Origin: Sitta carolinensis
Taxonomy: Eukaryota > Chordata > Aves > Passeriformes > Sittidae
DNA length: 64,000 nucleotides
Assembly: GCA_032173965.1 (NCBI GenBank)
Contig: CM063298.1
Span: 9,671,501 to 9,735,500 of the forward strand
Direction of reading: 5' to 3'
A model generated the notes under the pieces. It saw only the letters and a program-made list of their open reading frames with translations. It was not told the origin of the DNA and did no database searches. This document shows positions 22,327 to 34,710 of the stretch, piece by piece; within the stretch, counting starts at the first letter, position 1; each line of letters begins with the position of its first letter. The position numbers were made by a program, and so were the translations under genes.

Positions 22327-24532
22327 ATTGAATGGCCCTACCTGAGCACTTGTGGCCATTGGGTGAGATGTGGAGGACACAGAAAAGACAGCAGCTGTCC
22401 TTTGTGGATCTCAAAATCTCAGCTAGAGCTGACAGCCAGAGCTGACCAGTTTCCCAAAGCTGTGTGAGCCAGTCCTGCACCTTTCCCACTTTCCCCTTCC
22501 TCTCCATGCTACAGATTTTGGCTGTTTTCTAACACCATTTTTGCTGTCAGCAGTCACCAGACACATCCCAGTGCAGGGAGATTTTCACCAGAGGAGGCAT
22601 GGGAAACACGAGGTAAAAAAACTTATAGAAATCTCTGGGAATTGTGAGAAGTGTAAATTCATTCCTTTGCTAATTTACTTTTCTCTCAACAGAGATGGCA
22701 AAATTCATGGGTGTCAATCACTGGTGTGAGGGAAGGTCCTGTCAGAAAGATGTCCATGAGGTCTGGTTGGCAATTCTTAAATTAATCCATTCATTAATGC
22801 AGGGTCTCTTGATTAAAACATGGACATGGTTTGTAACTGATAGAGGTCCTAAAGGAGCAGACCTAACCCTGTTGAAGTGTACCTAAGTCTTTAATTGACT
22901 GCAGTAGACTCTGAATCAAGTCTTGAAGGAACTGTCAATTTGGAACCCCCTAAAAGGGTGGTTTAAGGGCTGTGCTGGTAAAATCCAGGTTGGATAAATC
23001 TCCAAGGACAAGAGATTCAGCTACAGTGATCTGCATTGCTTAGTTAAATGGATCCAAGACACAAAATTATCTTAATCCAGGCAATTTTATGTAATCCTAT
23101 AAGTGGGTTAAACCTGTAGGATGGCAAAGATTCATCCCATTAAACTTGAGGACTCAGCTATGGCATCTAAGGTTTGCTGGCATCATTGCCCTCAGCAGTG
23201 GAGGGAGAGAGACAGGAATGACCAGGGATGACCTGGGTTTCAGTTTCTCACTGCTTTGGTAGCTGCCAGCTGAGAGTTGGGGCTTCTTCTTCTTCTTTTG
23301 CATGAAAATGTTCTCCCAGACCTGGGAACCACCCCGTGCTGCCGTTTCAAACCTGTTTCATTTTTTAGAGGCAAACAAGCTCAAGCATTTGCAGTAAAGC
23401 ACTGAAAGGAACAGCAAACATTGCTATTTCCCGTGGAATAATCCTCCTTAAATTGATCCTTGGATGCCAGGGGAGGAGCAACTTTAGTGATACTGGAGCA
23501 GAACTTTAGGGGCAGGCTCAGGAACGTGGTGCAGATAAAGGAGACCATGACAGAAGAGGCAAAGCATGTCAGACCTACTGAGATCCCCTGAGTTTGTGTG
23601 GCAGAGCTGCTGCTGAGGCCAGCAAGCCCCAGCCTGACCCTGCAGCCTTACCAATGTGAGTGGCAGTATTTCCATCATCTTTTTGCCCCCACGCTTTCTA
23701 ATGTGCAGCTGGATCTTTCCCAGTGATCCCATTAAGGCTCTTCAGGGAACTACAGGGAAATTATGTTAAGAAGATAATTGCAGGGGAGCCTGGATGAAAA
23801 GGCAGGTCAAGAACAATTTGAAGAGTCAGGGAATGACTTCAGTCAGCTGAAGAGGTGTCATAAGGTCTCTGTTCTCTCCAAGATGCTTCCTCACGGCCTT
23901 GGATGTAACTTCAGCTGCAGCTTCATATTTACTCTGTTTTTCACTAACTTCTGGCACAGAAAGCTCTCCTTGCTGTATGAGTACCAGGTACTGGCAGAGC
24001 TGGAGTTAGCTGAGAACAGTTGGATCATAGGATTTAGAGACAGATGGGACCTTTCCCATTCTATTTTTCTTTTTTATGATTAGCTCACGACATGTGAGGC
24101 AGTCACGTATTTCATATTCACACAACAAATTATGCATCTCGTATGAAATAGCTAGTTTCCTTCCCTGAAACCGAGTATGAATTTCCATCTGGAATATATA
24201 ATGTGGTCTCCATATGTACAAACAGACACTTGTTACTAGTATCAAAGCAGAAAGGACGTTTTGGATGGTAATGTGCTGTGGAAGTGTCTGCCTGGTGAAT
24301 GCAGGAGGGCTGTCAGGTGATTCACAAACCCTGTGACAGAGCCCCAGCTCGGGGCAGGGTTTGCAGCACAGCAGGGCCTCTGATTTTCTGGCTAAGGATG
24401 CAGAATTTAAGACCTCCCATGCTGGAGGAGTGGGTTGTAGTAGCTGAAGTCCAGTCTGCCCACACCTTAGGAACGAGAGGTCAAACCTGCTTTTCAGTAT
24501 GGAAAATACTTGATTTCTCATTTTCCGAAGCA
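22327..24532. other. single-copy region
   Basis: No repeat family or gene recognised. An open frame at 24006-24572 on the minus strand (188 codons) has no recognisable domain. Confidence 0.4.
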
Positions 24533-24837
24533 ACCCATGTCTTGCACTGTGGATTTTTTTAACTGATTCCATAAAATTACTTAAATTTGTGAAGAAGAAA
24601 GAGAAGAAGACTATGCTCTAAACCTTCTATCTTATTATATACATATATTATTATAATCTACTACTTTAAATTCTAAATGCTTCACTTTGTGATATAACAC
24701 ACTCCTATTCAAGTACACACACTCTCAGTGCTATCACTCAGTTTTGGGAGCCTTTTCCATGGCCTTAGATCAAATGCAGGGTATCTTTGAGGATCATTTT
24801 CTGGCAGCACAGAATGCCTGCAATTCTGTGTGTCCAG
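24533..24837 (-). mobile_element. diverged LTR-like repeat, antisense copy 1 of a direct pair
   Basis: It aligns along its whole length with 25692-25983 in the same orientation, from 'cccatgtc' to CTGTGTCCAG. Reverse-complemented, parts match the LTR at about 44310-44780 (a 'tatcac' block and the following 'gtga' and 'aaatgtaga' words). I infer an old antisense LTR. The two copies may be a local duplication or the remains of two LTRs. Confidence 0.6.
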
Positions 24838-25691
24838 AAAACTGCCAAACCCTTTCTAGGCAAGCCCAGGCCGGGTACCTCAGTGAGAAAGCAGCGGTGC
24901 TGAGGCTGGGCAGAGTTTGTGCTGCTCTCACCTCCAAGCCAGCCAGACAGTCTGGCCCTGCTGCAAGACAAAGGTGCCCCAACACTAATTTAACATCTTA
25001 GTTTCTGGTTAGTTTCCATTACACATAGAACATGTCACGGGTTTCACTTTTTTAAAAAACCTATCGTAGCCTCAAAGCCTGTTTCTGAAGGGTGCCTGGG
25101 TTATTTATGGCACCGAGCAGTTTTTTGAGGAAATGGAAATGGCATCTGGCCTCCAAATGGAGACCACCTTCCCCCTCCAGGTCTTGCAGAGAACATGACA
25201 GTAATTGAGCAGTAATGAAATGTTTCAGGAGGAGTGTTGGAAAGTTCAGAGTGGCGTGGCAGAGTTATAAATCAGGGCTGGATTTGGCTTGAGGAAGAAA
25301 TCCCGTTCTGAACTTATTAGCTGCTGACACCGTGCTTCTCTCGCCTGGCCCGAGATGCAAAGCTCACCTCAACAGGGTCACGCTGTGTTCACTCACACCT
25401 GACCCGAGGTGCTGCTGTCCCAGGCACAGCTCTGCCCTGGGGAACCCTTCGGCTTCATCAGGTTCTTTTCTCAGGGTCAGGATTAAAAGCACGAGAGGCA
25501 GAATTCCTATTTGGATTTAGATGTTTATTATTTCTCATCTACGTTAAAGCCTCACTGGCCTGAGTGCTCCTACATGTTAACAAGGCAAAAATGGAGTGCA
25601 GAGTAAATGACTTTAAGGTCTTTTTAACCTTAAATTACTCAATTATGTGATTCCAACTAATTAATTTGAACTTTTAACTTAATAACTAGCT
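24838..25691. other. spacer between the direct pair
   Basis: About 850 bp between the two antisense repeat copies. No primer-binding site, polypurine tract or retroviral coding sequence could be identified, so a provirus is not supported. Confidence 0.4.
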
Positions 25692-25983
25692 ACCCATGTC
25701 CTGCACTGCAGATTTTCCTAACTAATCACACAAAATCACCCAAACTGGAGAAGAAGGAGAGGAAGAAGAAGACTATGTTTTAAACCCTCTATCTTGTCAC
25801 ATATATTATTACAACTCACTGCTTTAAATTCTAAATCTCTCACCCTGTGATAGAACACACTTCTATTCAACTACACACGATCTCAGTGCTATCACTCACA
25901 TTTGGAAGCCTTAGGTGAAATGCAGTGTATCTTTGAGGATCATTCCCTGTCAGCACAGACAGCCTGAAATCCTCTGTGTCCAG
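25692..25983 (-). mobile_element. diverged LTR-like repeat, antisense copy 2 of a direct pair
   Basis: It shares 'cttctattcaa', 'tctcagtgctatcactca' and 'tatctttgaggatcatt' with 24533-24837. Both matches begin and end at corresponding places, as expected for a duplicated unit. Confidence 0.6.
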
Positions 25984-26299
25984 GGTTCCATCACTGCCTT
26001 CTGGGACCAGCAGCAAGGATCAAGCAGATGCTCTGCTGCCTGTGGTTGTCCCAGTGCCTGCTGTGGCCTCACGTCCAGTTTGGCTGGGCTGAGCGTGGCT
26101 AAATGGCTCAGGATGGGTCCAAAGTGGTAGCCAAAGGTGGATTTTAATACATCAGAGTGGCCACGTGGTCAGATGGCAACATCTGTGTCAGAACCCAGGC
26201 TGTCTCTGTGACAGTCCTGGATGATCCCAGCTCCAGCCAGGGGGATTCAAAGCCCTGGCAGGGGGGTCAGAGACCCTCAAAGCTCCTGCAGCTTTGAGT
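25984..26299. other. single-copy spacer
   Basis: No feature recognised. Confidence 0.4.
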
Positions 26300-26305
26300 T
26301 TGACC

Positions 26306-26792
26306 TGTGGAACAAATTACCACCTGGGAATGAAGAATTAAAGGGCACAAAAGTTTAGATAGCATGATAGTAGTAGTTGTAGAGTGAAAAGGGAAATTTT
26401 GGGGATTTTTACCCTGGGGGCTTAGGGGGTAAGATGGAGGGATTTGGGCATTGTCCTGTCCTCCTTCCTTCTTCTTCCTAACCCCATCATCTTGGGGATG
26501 GTGGCACTTGGGGATTGGATTGGAGTAGAATGGAACTGTCTAACACAGGTGACAGGCATTGGATCATCACTGTCAATAACTAACAGGGAATTTGTAGTAT
26601 AAAAACAGTGCCTGCCCCAGGGGAGGGCAGTGTGCCTGGGCTGCCCTGCTGAACAGACCTGGGCAGGCCAGACAGAAAATATCTGAGATAAGAAACAATA
26701 AAACAACCTTGAGAGCATCAGCTGAAGACTTCTGACTCCTTCTTGGACAGCTGGGTTGGGAGACAGAGACTTTTATACATCTGGGGGTCACC
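26306..26792 (+). mobile_element. LTR, sense, with TATA box and AATAAA
   Basis: The proposed start is TGTGGAACAAATT. A TATAAAAA box lies at 26598-26605 and AATAAA at 26697-26702, about 100 bp apart, the normal U3-R spacing. TTGACC occurs at 26300-26305 and again at 26793-26798, a possible 6-bp target duplication. The element would then end in CACC rather than the usual CA, so the right boundary is uncertain. It matches 44310-44780 in order, including the 'gagataagaaacaataaaac' region. Confidence 0.65.
26598..26702 (+). promoter_or_regulatory. LTR TATA box and polyadenylation signal
   Basis: TATAAAAA at 26598-26605 and AATAAA at 26697-26702 are in the right order and spacing for an LTR promoter and terminator. 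Activity is inferred only. Confidence 0.55.
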
Positions 26793-26798
26793 TTGACC

Positions 26799-29700
26799 AA
26801 AGCAACCCCCGAGACATCTGAGACCTGCCATTCCTGCCACAGGAGGCTGCAGCTCATTCCTGCTCATTCCTGCAGCAGGAACCTTGGCCAGACCTTTAGA
26901 GGTGCAGTTTTTACATCTCCCTTTTGGAGTAATTTTGAAGTCTCAACAAAACACTGAAGCCTTGGATTCTGTTTTCTTCAGACTGGCTTGTGGGCACCTA
27001 AATGGAGGGTTTTGTCCATCCTCAGAGATGTCATTATTTGTGTTGTTTCTAATTTGTGACTCTCAGAAAAGATTCTTCTTTTCCTCTCCTCCTTCAAATG
27101 ATTGGTGGGTTTAGAAATAAATCTTGGAGTATCAAGCTCCAAGCTGGGAATCTTTTAGCACTGGGAAGTGTTTCTGACGTGTTTAATTCTGCTCTTAGAT
27201 TTCAATAAGTTGCCTCTGGATTTCAGCCTAAAATCTGATGACTTGTCTTAGGAAATTCTACAGGCTGGTGCTACAAGCAGTGGTGGAAAATGGGCATTTT
27301 CAAGTGTGGTTGGTCTCTCTTTTACCTTCCTTTCTCAGGCTTGGATAAAGGTGTGTGTTTCCATGGTGGGTTTGTGATGGACCCTGAGACCATGAGGACA
27401 GATTTCACCAATGATTTGCATCCACATCTGAAATAATTTCAAGGTCTCCATCACTCATGCAGAATAATAAGTACATGGAAAGTAGGATTTGCATGGTGGG
27501 AAAGTAGGATTTGCATGGTCTGCCTAGCTCAGCTGGAGAGGAGAATGCAAATATTGAAAAGAGCTACGGAAAAAAATATTTCTGATGTGATGTAGGAGCA
27601 TCTCCAGCCAAGGTTTGTGTCTTCATTAGTTTTTTACATCCATTACAATTTCTTGATCCACGTGAAGAACAGCTTGTAGTGGACATTGACCAGAATATTT
27701 TGTTATGTAAAATGGCTGATACAAACCTAAATACCCAACTGCTTTGCAGTCCATCAAATCCATGGTTCCATCATGGAAAGAAATCAGGTGTTTGTGACAA
27801 TAGAAGAAAAATAATGTGGTGCATCTCTTCCACACCTGTACTCAGGCATCCTGCTTTCAGGCAAAATAACTCAGAAATGTGTAAGGAATGTAAAAATATT
27901 GGTCTGACTGAAATATCTTTTCTTCCTCTGGCATTGTGAGTCCTGTGAACTCCTGTTTCTCCAATCAGGTTACAAAATACAGCTAAGTGTCTTTTGCAGT
28001 GAGTTGTGGAGGGACCACACATTTATTTAATCGTGGTTACATATGTCTAAATAAATTTCTGTGAAAAGTGACATTTTTAAGGAGATATCATGATGAAATT
28101 GCTCAGGAGGCAAAGTTAGGGTTTCCCAGTTTCACATTTAATTAACTTAGCCTGACTTTTATAGGGCTCTGTGTTATGCATTTTGGTCTTCAGTAAACAA
28201 ATAGTAGAAAATTAAAGCAGAGCAACTGCCAATGAGCAGTAAATTTAATTGAAAAATAACGAGTTGCCATGGGGTGCTGTAGGGTTCTGCAAAGATAATG
28301 TTATTTATCTTGGAAAAGCTCCACTTGCATTTTTCAGGACATGATGTATATATATATATAAGTGGAACAAAAGGAAAAAATACGACATTAGATAGTAAAA
28401 GGGCTAAGGCCATATTCCTCATCCTGAATTTGGGGCTGGAGTCTGGTGGAGTGAAAAACTGATTTCCTGCACTCCGTGGCAGCTCAGTGCAATTTCCATC
28501 CCATGCATCCCTCAGTGAAATGTGGTGTCAGGAAGAGAAGTGACTGGAATTTGTAAGGTCCAGATGAGCAGGAAGGAAGATGAACATCAATGTCACAGGA
28601 GGGGAGGGACGTGTGAAACGCTCTCTGTTCTAATGGTGAAACAAAAACCTGGATCTGAATGCTGCCTCTGCTTTTCACATCTATTTCAGAGGAAATTGGA
28701 TGTCTGGGGAACAGCAGAGCCAGCCCTCTGATAGAGGTGCTGAATTAAGGTGGCAATAAGATGTCTCAATCTTGGGTTAAAAAGATGCTTTTGTACCTCT
28801 AGGTTTGTTCCTCATTGTGAAACACCTGAAACCCAGGATGATTGAGCAGCAGAGTTTGAACTGCTCACTGGATTTTCAGTGGAGAAGCAGATTCCAACCC
28901 CAGGGCTTGTGCCTGGGGTGAAGGGAATGTCCTGGGCACCCCTCCTGCCTGGATGAGCCCCCTTGGTCCCTGCACACCTTTGAAATGGGATGTGCAGCAG
29001 CTCCTTTCTCACAACATCTGCTTTCCAAGCCCATCATTTCCCAGCACTATGCAGCAAACCCACCTTATTTACAGCTTTCCCATTTGGAGGGCTCACCAGA
29101 CCCCAGATTTGGCTGACATTTTCAGGTGCCTGCTTTTCATTTCAACCCATTCTTGCTTTATTTTTAGCTGTTATAAAATGACACATGTTTCCATCTTTTT
29201 AGGTAATGAGATGCTTTCCACTTAATTCAATCACTAGTTAATTTGATCCTCTATTTAATTTGTTCCAAACGTCTGGAAGCAAAGTTCCATGTCTTAAGTA
29301 TATGTGTATATTACATATATGGCTTCCACCCTTTGCTCTGATCATTCTCCTTCCTCTAAACAAGCCTTATAATTCAATCTTTGGCTACTGAAACTTGCCA
29401 TTTAATTAATAAGAAAAGCCCAAATCAAAGCATGCTAGAAGGAAAAGAAAAGGTTTAAGGAATGAATCCTGGTCATAAAAGATGACAAAGTTGCATTGTG
29501 GACTCCCTGCTGTTGGCTGATAGCTCTGCTCTAGGCTATCAAACCCATGACAGTGAATTAATGGGAGCAAAATGTTTTAGGAGGATGTCCAGAATAAATG
29601 TGAAGAGCCACTTGGTGGAACATAAACTTAAAAATATGGTGTAGCAAGGTTTTCTCTGTCACCCCAAGCCTGTGGAACTCAGGTGGAGGGGGGACGGCAC

Positions 29701-30214
29701 TGCTGCAGTCTGTGCTGAATCTGTGTGTAAATCGGGGTGGTCTTCAGGGCTGTCAGGAGCACCCACCAGCACTCCATAAAACTTTCACTGCCATCCCCAA
29801 CAGACCCCTGGAGCCCCCTCACCCACTGCTGGAATCAAACCCTGACCCTGGTGCTGACTTCTGTGGGTTTGGAATGAGCAGGTCAGCCCAGCTGAGTGTC
29901 TCACCCAGCTGCTGTTTGGGACTGGATTTGGGCTGGCAGAGCTGTGTGTTTGCAGGAAGAGAAGCTGGCCCAGCTTCTTGGCCACGAGATGAGCATTTTC
30001 CTGCAGGGCTTCCCTGTGATCACCTGAGGGCTGTGCAGAGCCCAGGACACCAGACCCAGAGGGGGCCCGGGGCTGTCCAGCCCTTGGGCCGGGTGGGTTT
30101 GTGCATTTTCACACATCCCAGCTGCAGCAGCATCTCTGAGCCGGGCTGCAGGAATCCCTGCAATGGATCCCCACGTTAGTCTGCCAGGAATTCACCAAAA
30201 ATCTCACCAGAGAG
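26799..30214. other. single-copy region with two tiny tandem repeats
   Basis: No gene or transposon recognised. A 22-bp tandem duplication around 'gaaagtaggatttgcatgg' lies at 27478-27521, and a short (TA)n at 28346-28361. The AT-rich part 28040-28400 lacks repeat ends. Open frames are short and unconserved in appearance. Confidence 0.4.
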
Positions 30215-30530
30215 CTCCTCTCTCCTCTCCTCTCCTCTCTCTCTCCTCTCCTCTCCTCTCTCTCTTCCTCTCCTCTCCTCTCCTCTCTCCTCCTCTCCTC
30301 CTCCCTCTCCTCTCCTCTCCTCTCCTCTCCTCTCCCTCTCCTCCTCCTCTCCTCTCCTCTCCTCTCCTCTCCTCTCCCTCCCTCCTCTCTCTCTCTCCTC
30401 TCCTCTCCTCTCCTCTCCTCTCCTCTCCTCTCCTCTCCTCTCCTCTCCTCTCCTCTCCTCTCCTCTCCTTCCTCTCCTCTCCTCTCCTCTCCTCTCCTCT
30501 CCTCTCCTCTCCTCTCCTCTTTTTTCCCTC
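30215..30530. repeat. (CTCCT)n pentanucleotide pyrimidine tract, ~316 bp
   Basis: Almost uninterrupted CTCCT units on the plus strand (AGGAG on the minus strand) with short CT-rich interruptions in the first half. Open frames here in both directions are artefacts of the unit. The polypurine/polypyrimidine asymmetry makes triplex formation possible. Confidence 0.97.
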
Positions 30531-30644
30531 ATCTAATTCCTCCTCTTCCCCCGTGGAACACAATAAAAACATTCTAATACATACCCCACTACATCTTTAT
30601 TTCCTCTGCCTCATGCAGCCCCTTTTCTCTTTCTATACTTTTTA

Positions 30645-30874
30645 CCAATTGCCTGTAAACCCTTGCTGATTCCCCCTGGAAAGAAAAATGAGTTGAAAAT
30701 TTTATGATCATTACCACTACTTTTCTATTCCAAGTGGAAGCATAAAGACCCACAAGGTTCTGAAACTTTATGATGTACCAAATTGCCCTGTAACAGCCTG
30801 TGCTGAGTTGCCTCCTGAAAGGTAAATGAGTTTGAAATTTTATGATCAGTTACTATGACTTTTTTGCCTATTCC
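30645..30874. repeat. local direct duplication, two ~90-bp copies
   Basis: 30645-30731 and 30777-30874 share 'accaattgcctgtaa', a cct-rich linker and 'aaattttatgatca', then end 'cctattcc' or 'tctattcc'. The duplication is diverged and its origin unknown. Confidence 0.7.
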
Positions 30875-31079
30875 ATAAAAAGGAGGGGGGGGGAAATGCA
30901 TTAAAGGGACCCCAAGGTTGCAAACTGAAGCTGCTGGCAGCCAGATGGTGCCTTTGGAGGGCTGCAGGTGGGAGCTGTGCTGGTCACAGCTGCCTGCTCT
31001 GGCTGTGGCTGGGTCCCCTTCCCATGCTGGGAACCCCATGGACAGCCCTGCTCCACCTGGGTACTCACCTGGATGCTGC

Positions 31080-31529
31080 TGATGCCTTCTGGAGACTGAC
31101 CTGGAGCAGAGAGCAGGCAGAGCATAAAGATAAAGCAGGGATTTATTAAAAGGCCTCAATGGGGACACCTGGGCAGCACAAGAGCCCAGATGGACTACCC
31201 CAAAGATGAACCCCAAATGGGCACAGAATGGTCATGAGGGCTCACATTTTGATCAGTTCTGCTCCAGCAGCACATTGGAGTTCATTGTCCAATTATAGCT
31301 TCAGGTTATGAAGCTCCATCCTCCTTGATTTTTCTTCTCACTTCACCATTGGTTTTGTTCTTGGGCCTGAAATTTGTATTGCCTGTCCTTGGTCTCAAGC
31401 TACAAGAGGAATTGTTTTGTCTTCCTACTCTGTGAAGAGAGCTCACCAACACTGAATATAAAACCCAGAACTACACATTCAAACAGCACAGAATCTGAAA
31501 AAATATCAAAGCTCAAACTAAAGGCATCA
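31080..31529 (-). mobile_element. TGATGCC-family LTR, copy L3 (AT-rich subfamily), antisense
   Basis: On the plus strand it runs from TGATGCCTTCTGG to CTAAAGGCATCA, with 9-bp perfect terminal inverted repeats. The minus strand carries AATAAA (TTTATT at 31142-31147). It aligns with L1 and L2 throughout. Flanks CTGC and CTGA may be a degraded 4-bp duplication. Confidence 0.83.
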
Positions 31530-32831
31530 CTGATGGGTGGAAAGTGTGGCTTGGCAGGGACAGAAGGGAAAGGTTTGGGGCATCAAAGCCCAGCCCAGGC
31601 ATGACCCTCCACGTCATGGAGTGCCTTCTGCTGGCTCCATGGGGATGGACTGGGGCTCCCACAGCTCAGTACCATCCATGGGCAATGCAGGCAGGTGCTC
31701 CTGCAGCCTTTGGGCTGGAGTCTGGGTCAGGAAATTGTCCAGAGGCTGGCAGAGCAGGATATGGGGCATTTAACCCAGAGCTGCTCTCCTGTGTTGGTTA
31801 GGAAGAGCTCATTCCCCAGGAAGGGTTTTGTGTGAATTAGAGTAGCTGAGCCCTCACCCAACCTGACCTGGGAGCAGCAGGACTCTGGGAAGTCCCAGTA
31901 GAATTTTCCAGTGTGTTTTGCAGTGGGGAAGCATGGGGAGTGATCCAGGGGGCATTAGGCAGGAAGCTTTCCATGGGCAGCAGGGCATCCACTTTATTTT
32001 AGTTGAAATTAGGTGTCTAAATGATCTTCTGTTTTTTCATGGTGGTACTGCAAAGACCAAACTTTAGTCATCTACTGGTATTTGTGTGATTTGTGGGGTT
32101 TGGAGCTGGAGCTGGCTGGAACTGGAGACCTGCAAGAACTGGAGCAGGAAAGGTGAAGTCCTGCCTGGTAACTGTTTGTCCTGAGGAACACAGGGCTGAT
32201 GCTCCTCACTGAGTTGCTGTCCTGTGTTGCTCCAAACCAGGTGCTCTCAACCATTTCCTGTAGCCATGACATTTCCATCAGCTGATGTTGACTCTGATAA
32301 ACCTGTCAGCAAAACAGGGAGCCATTTATGTTAAAAAAAAAGGACTCTTTCAGATTTTTGAATTTTTTTATTATGCATTTTTTCGGCAACTAAAAATTGT
32401 TTGAAAAAGGAGATCTGTAATGGTAAAAAAAAAAAAAAAATTAAAAAAATAAAAAGAAAAGGAAAAGATGATTTTGTGAGAAAATGATCATCCACTTTCC
32501 AGTGAAGTGTTTGATAAAACCCTGTGAACAAAAACACTGCACAGAATTTCACAATAACATTTTCCCTTTGGCTGAACAAGTAACATTTCAAGAAGTCTAT
32601 CTTCAATATCAAAAGCTGTGCATAGATGGTGACCATCATTGCTGGTTATTGTAACTGAGTGTATAAGAATGTGATTTTGATGATGATGGTGATGATGATG
32701 ATGGGTGTTTTGCCTGGCACACAGCTCCAGAGCTGGGCAGCCCAAGTGGTTCCTTCGGCTCCACTCCCTCCCCATTTGCCTGTGCACCATGAGGGCAGCG
32801 AGCTCCAAGAGCAGCTCTCCAATCATTTGAA
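31530..32831. other. single-copy with A-rich and GAT microsatellites
   Basis: It contains an A16 run at 32425-32440 in an A-rich stretch, and a (GAT)n tract at 32679-32704. No gene recognised. Confidence 0.5.
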
Positions 32832-32837
32832 TAAAAG

Positions 32838-33124
32838 TGTTGTCCCTGAAAATCAGCCTTCTGATTTGTTTTGGTATAATGGAGTCAGTTCTCATGAATT
32901 GTAAGATAAACAAGGATCATGTTTGCATTCCTTTGTGAAAAGATATCACCTCATGGACTTCTCAAGTGCCCAGTGGAGATGGAGAGGTGGTAACTTCTCT
33001 GCCCAATATCTGCTCACTGTCCAGAAACTGAGAGATACGAGGTCAACAATAAACTAGAGAGTTCTTCTTCTCTGCCTGAACCCCTGTTGTGTTGCTGTGT
33101 GTTTCTATCTGCATCACAGTAACA
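32838..33124 (+). mobile_element. 287-bp solo LTR, ERVK-like, with perfect 6-bp target duplication
   Basis: It runs from TGTTGTCCCTGA to CATCACAGTAACA between perfect TAAAAG repeats at 32832-32837 and 33125-33130. AATAAA lies at 33048-33053. It is the sister copy of 456-749; the different flanking hexamers show independent insertions. Confidence 0.92.
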
Positions 33125-33130
33125 TAAAAG

Positions 33131-34710
33131 GAGTTTTAATGGAGCCCTGGATGTATTTATAGTAACTTCTGCTGCTTGCCTGTCTCACTGGACTGTTGCT
33201 GCTGTCCAACAGCAAACCAGACTCCTGGTGAACTTTGTGGACAGGTGCAGCATGGCTGGGTGCAGGAGTTTGAACTGGGGGCTGGTTTTGGTGACCCTGG
33301 CTGCTGGGCAGCCCCTGGGATGGGCTGTACTGGGGTGGCACTGGCTGCAACATGGGTGCAGGATGGGGTGGAAACTGGAGCCTGTCGTTAGTTCAGGTGG
33401 TCTCTGAGAGGTGGCTGAGACAGCCAGCACTGGTTCCCAAGGGTGCCCAGCTCTCTCAGAAAGGTTTTGGAGTGGCCAGTTGGAAGATGACAAGCTCCTT
33501 CTGCCCTTGTGCCTGTCTGATTGATCCCAAAGGAGCTCTGGAGAAATGGCTGATCCATTTCTGGTTTGAAAACCCCTGCCTGGCTGCAGCCACCAGCCCA
33601 CATCTGCCTGAATCTCCTCTGTGGTTTTGGGAAATGTGGGAATCCTCCTTCTCCCTCTTCAGAGAGAGACTTCCACAGATCTGAGGGGTGCTCTCCTCCT
33701 CCAGGGAGACCAGAGGAATCGCACAGCAGAAAGAAATAAAAAGCAGATCCTCAGACTTTTAAAATTTAGTGCTGAGAGTGATGAAAGAAGAGGCAATGAT
33801 TCTTTTGGATTCACTTACTGTCCAGCTTTCAGAGACAAGATTACTCACCTTTTCCCTGTGGGGAGGGCAGAAATGAACATCAGGGGCTCTGTCATGCTTT
33901 GGGCAATTACCCACTCTAGCCTGGCTGTGTGAGGCTGGGGAACATCCTTTTTCTGTGATAGCTGTGCAGTTCCTGAGGCAGATCTGGCAGGAGCTGGAGT
34001 GCAGCAGAGCCCTACGTGCCCAGCAATGACTTTTCCCACTCTTAACTCATCTCTCGCCTTTGTCCTTTCCACTGACCAACACCCAGCTTGGGTTTCTTTT
34101 GAAGATGTCTGCTTATTATACGTGGGTGAAATCTGGTCATGCTGTACTCTTTATTAGTCCAAAACTGAGGTCAGGCAGGTTGGATTTCTTTCCTGAGTCC
34201 TTTTATAATATTTGTGTTAGCTGGGCAGCTAAGTGCTGTCAGATGTAGCGTCAATGGAGCTTGCTGCTGTTGAAATTTTTATGGTTTCATGCATTTTACA
34301 GCATCACCTGTCAGACTCCAGCAATCATGATGTCACCTGTAGTGAAATATATAAATTTCAACAGAGGAGACTGGAGCTAGGGGAGTTCTCCAGGAATCTG
34401 GGCTCCTTTCTCTCCTCCTCCTCCTCTGGTGGGGAGGCTGGGAGGTCCTAAGGCATGGCAAAAGGAGAGGAGCAGACCTCTCCTGCCCTGAGCTTTGCCT
34501 CACCTGTTCTGCATGACCTGGGCAAAATCACTGCCTTCTTCACTCAGTCTGTGGTTTCCATTCTGGCTCTTTGTTTGGCTGGCTGTGTCTCTGGGGATTT
34601 GGCCTCCTGCATCCATCCTGAGGAGTGTGAAAGGCTCAGGCAGCCCTGGGAGGCTCCAGGGGCCGTGCTGAGGGCTGGGACCCCATGTGTGAGATGGAGA
34701 AGCAGGTGCC
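33131..34710. other. single-copy region
   Basis: No repeat or gene recognised. Overlapping open frames near 33170-33690 are in GC-rich sequence and lack any domain. Confidence 0.4.

Noticed and set aside
24533..25983. Provirus flanked by two LTRs
   Set aside because: No primer-binding site, polypurine tract, coding remnant or outer target duplication could be seen.
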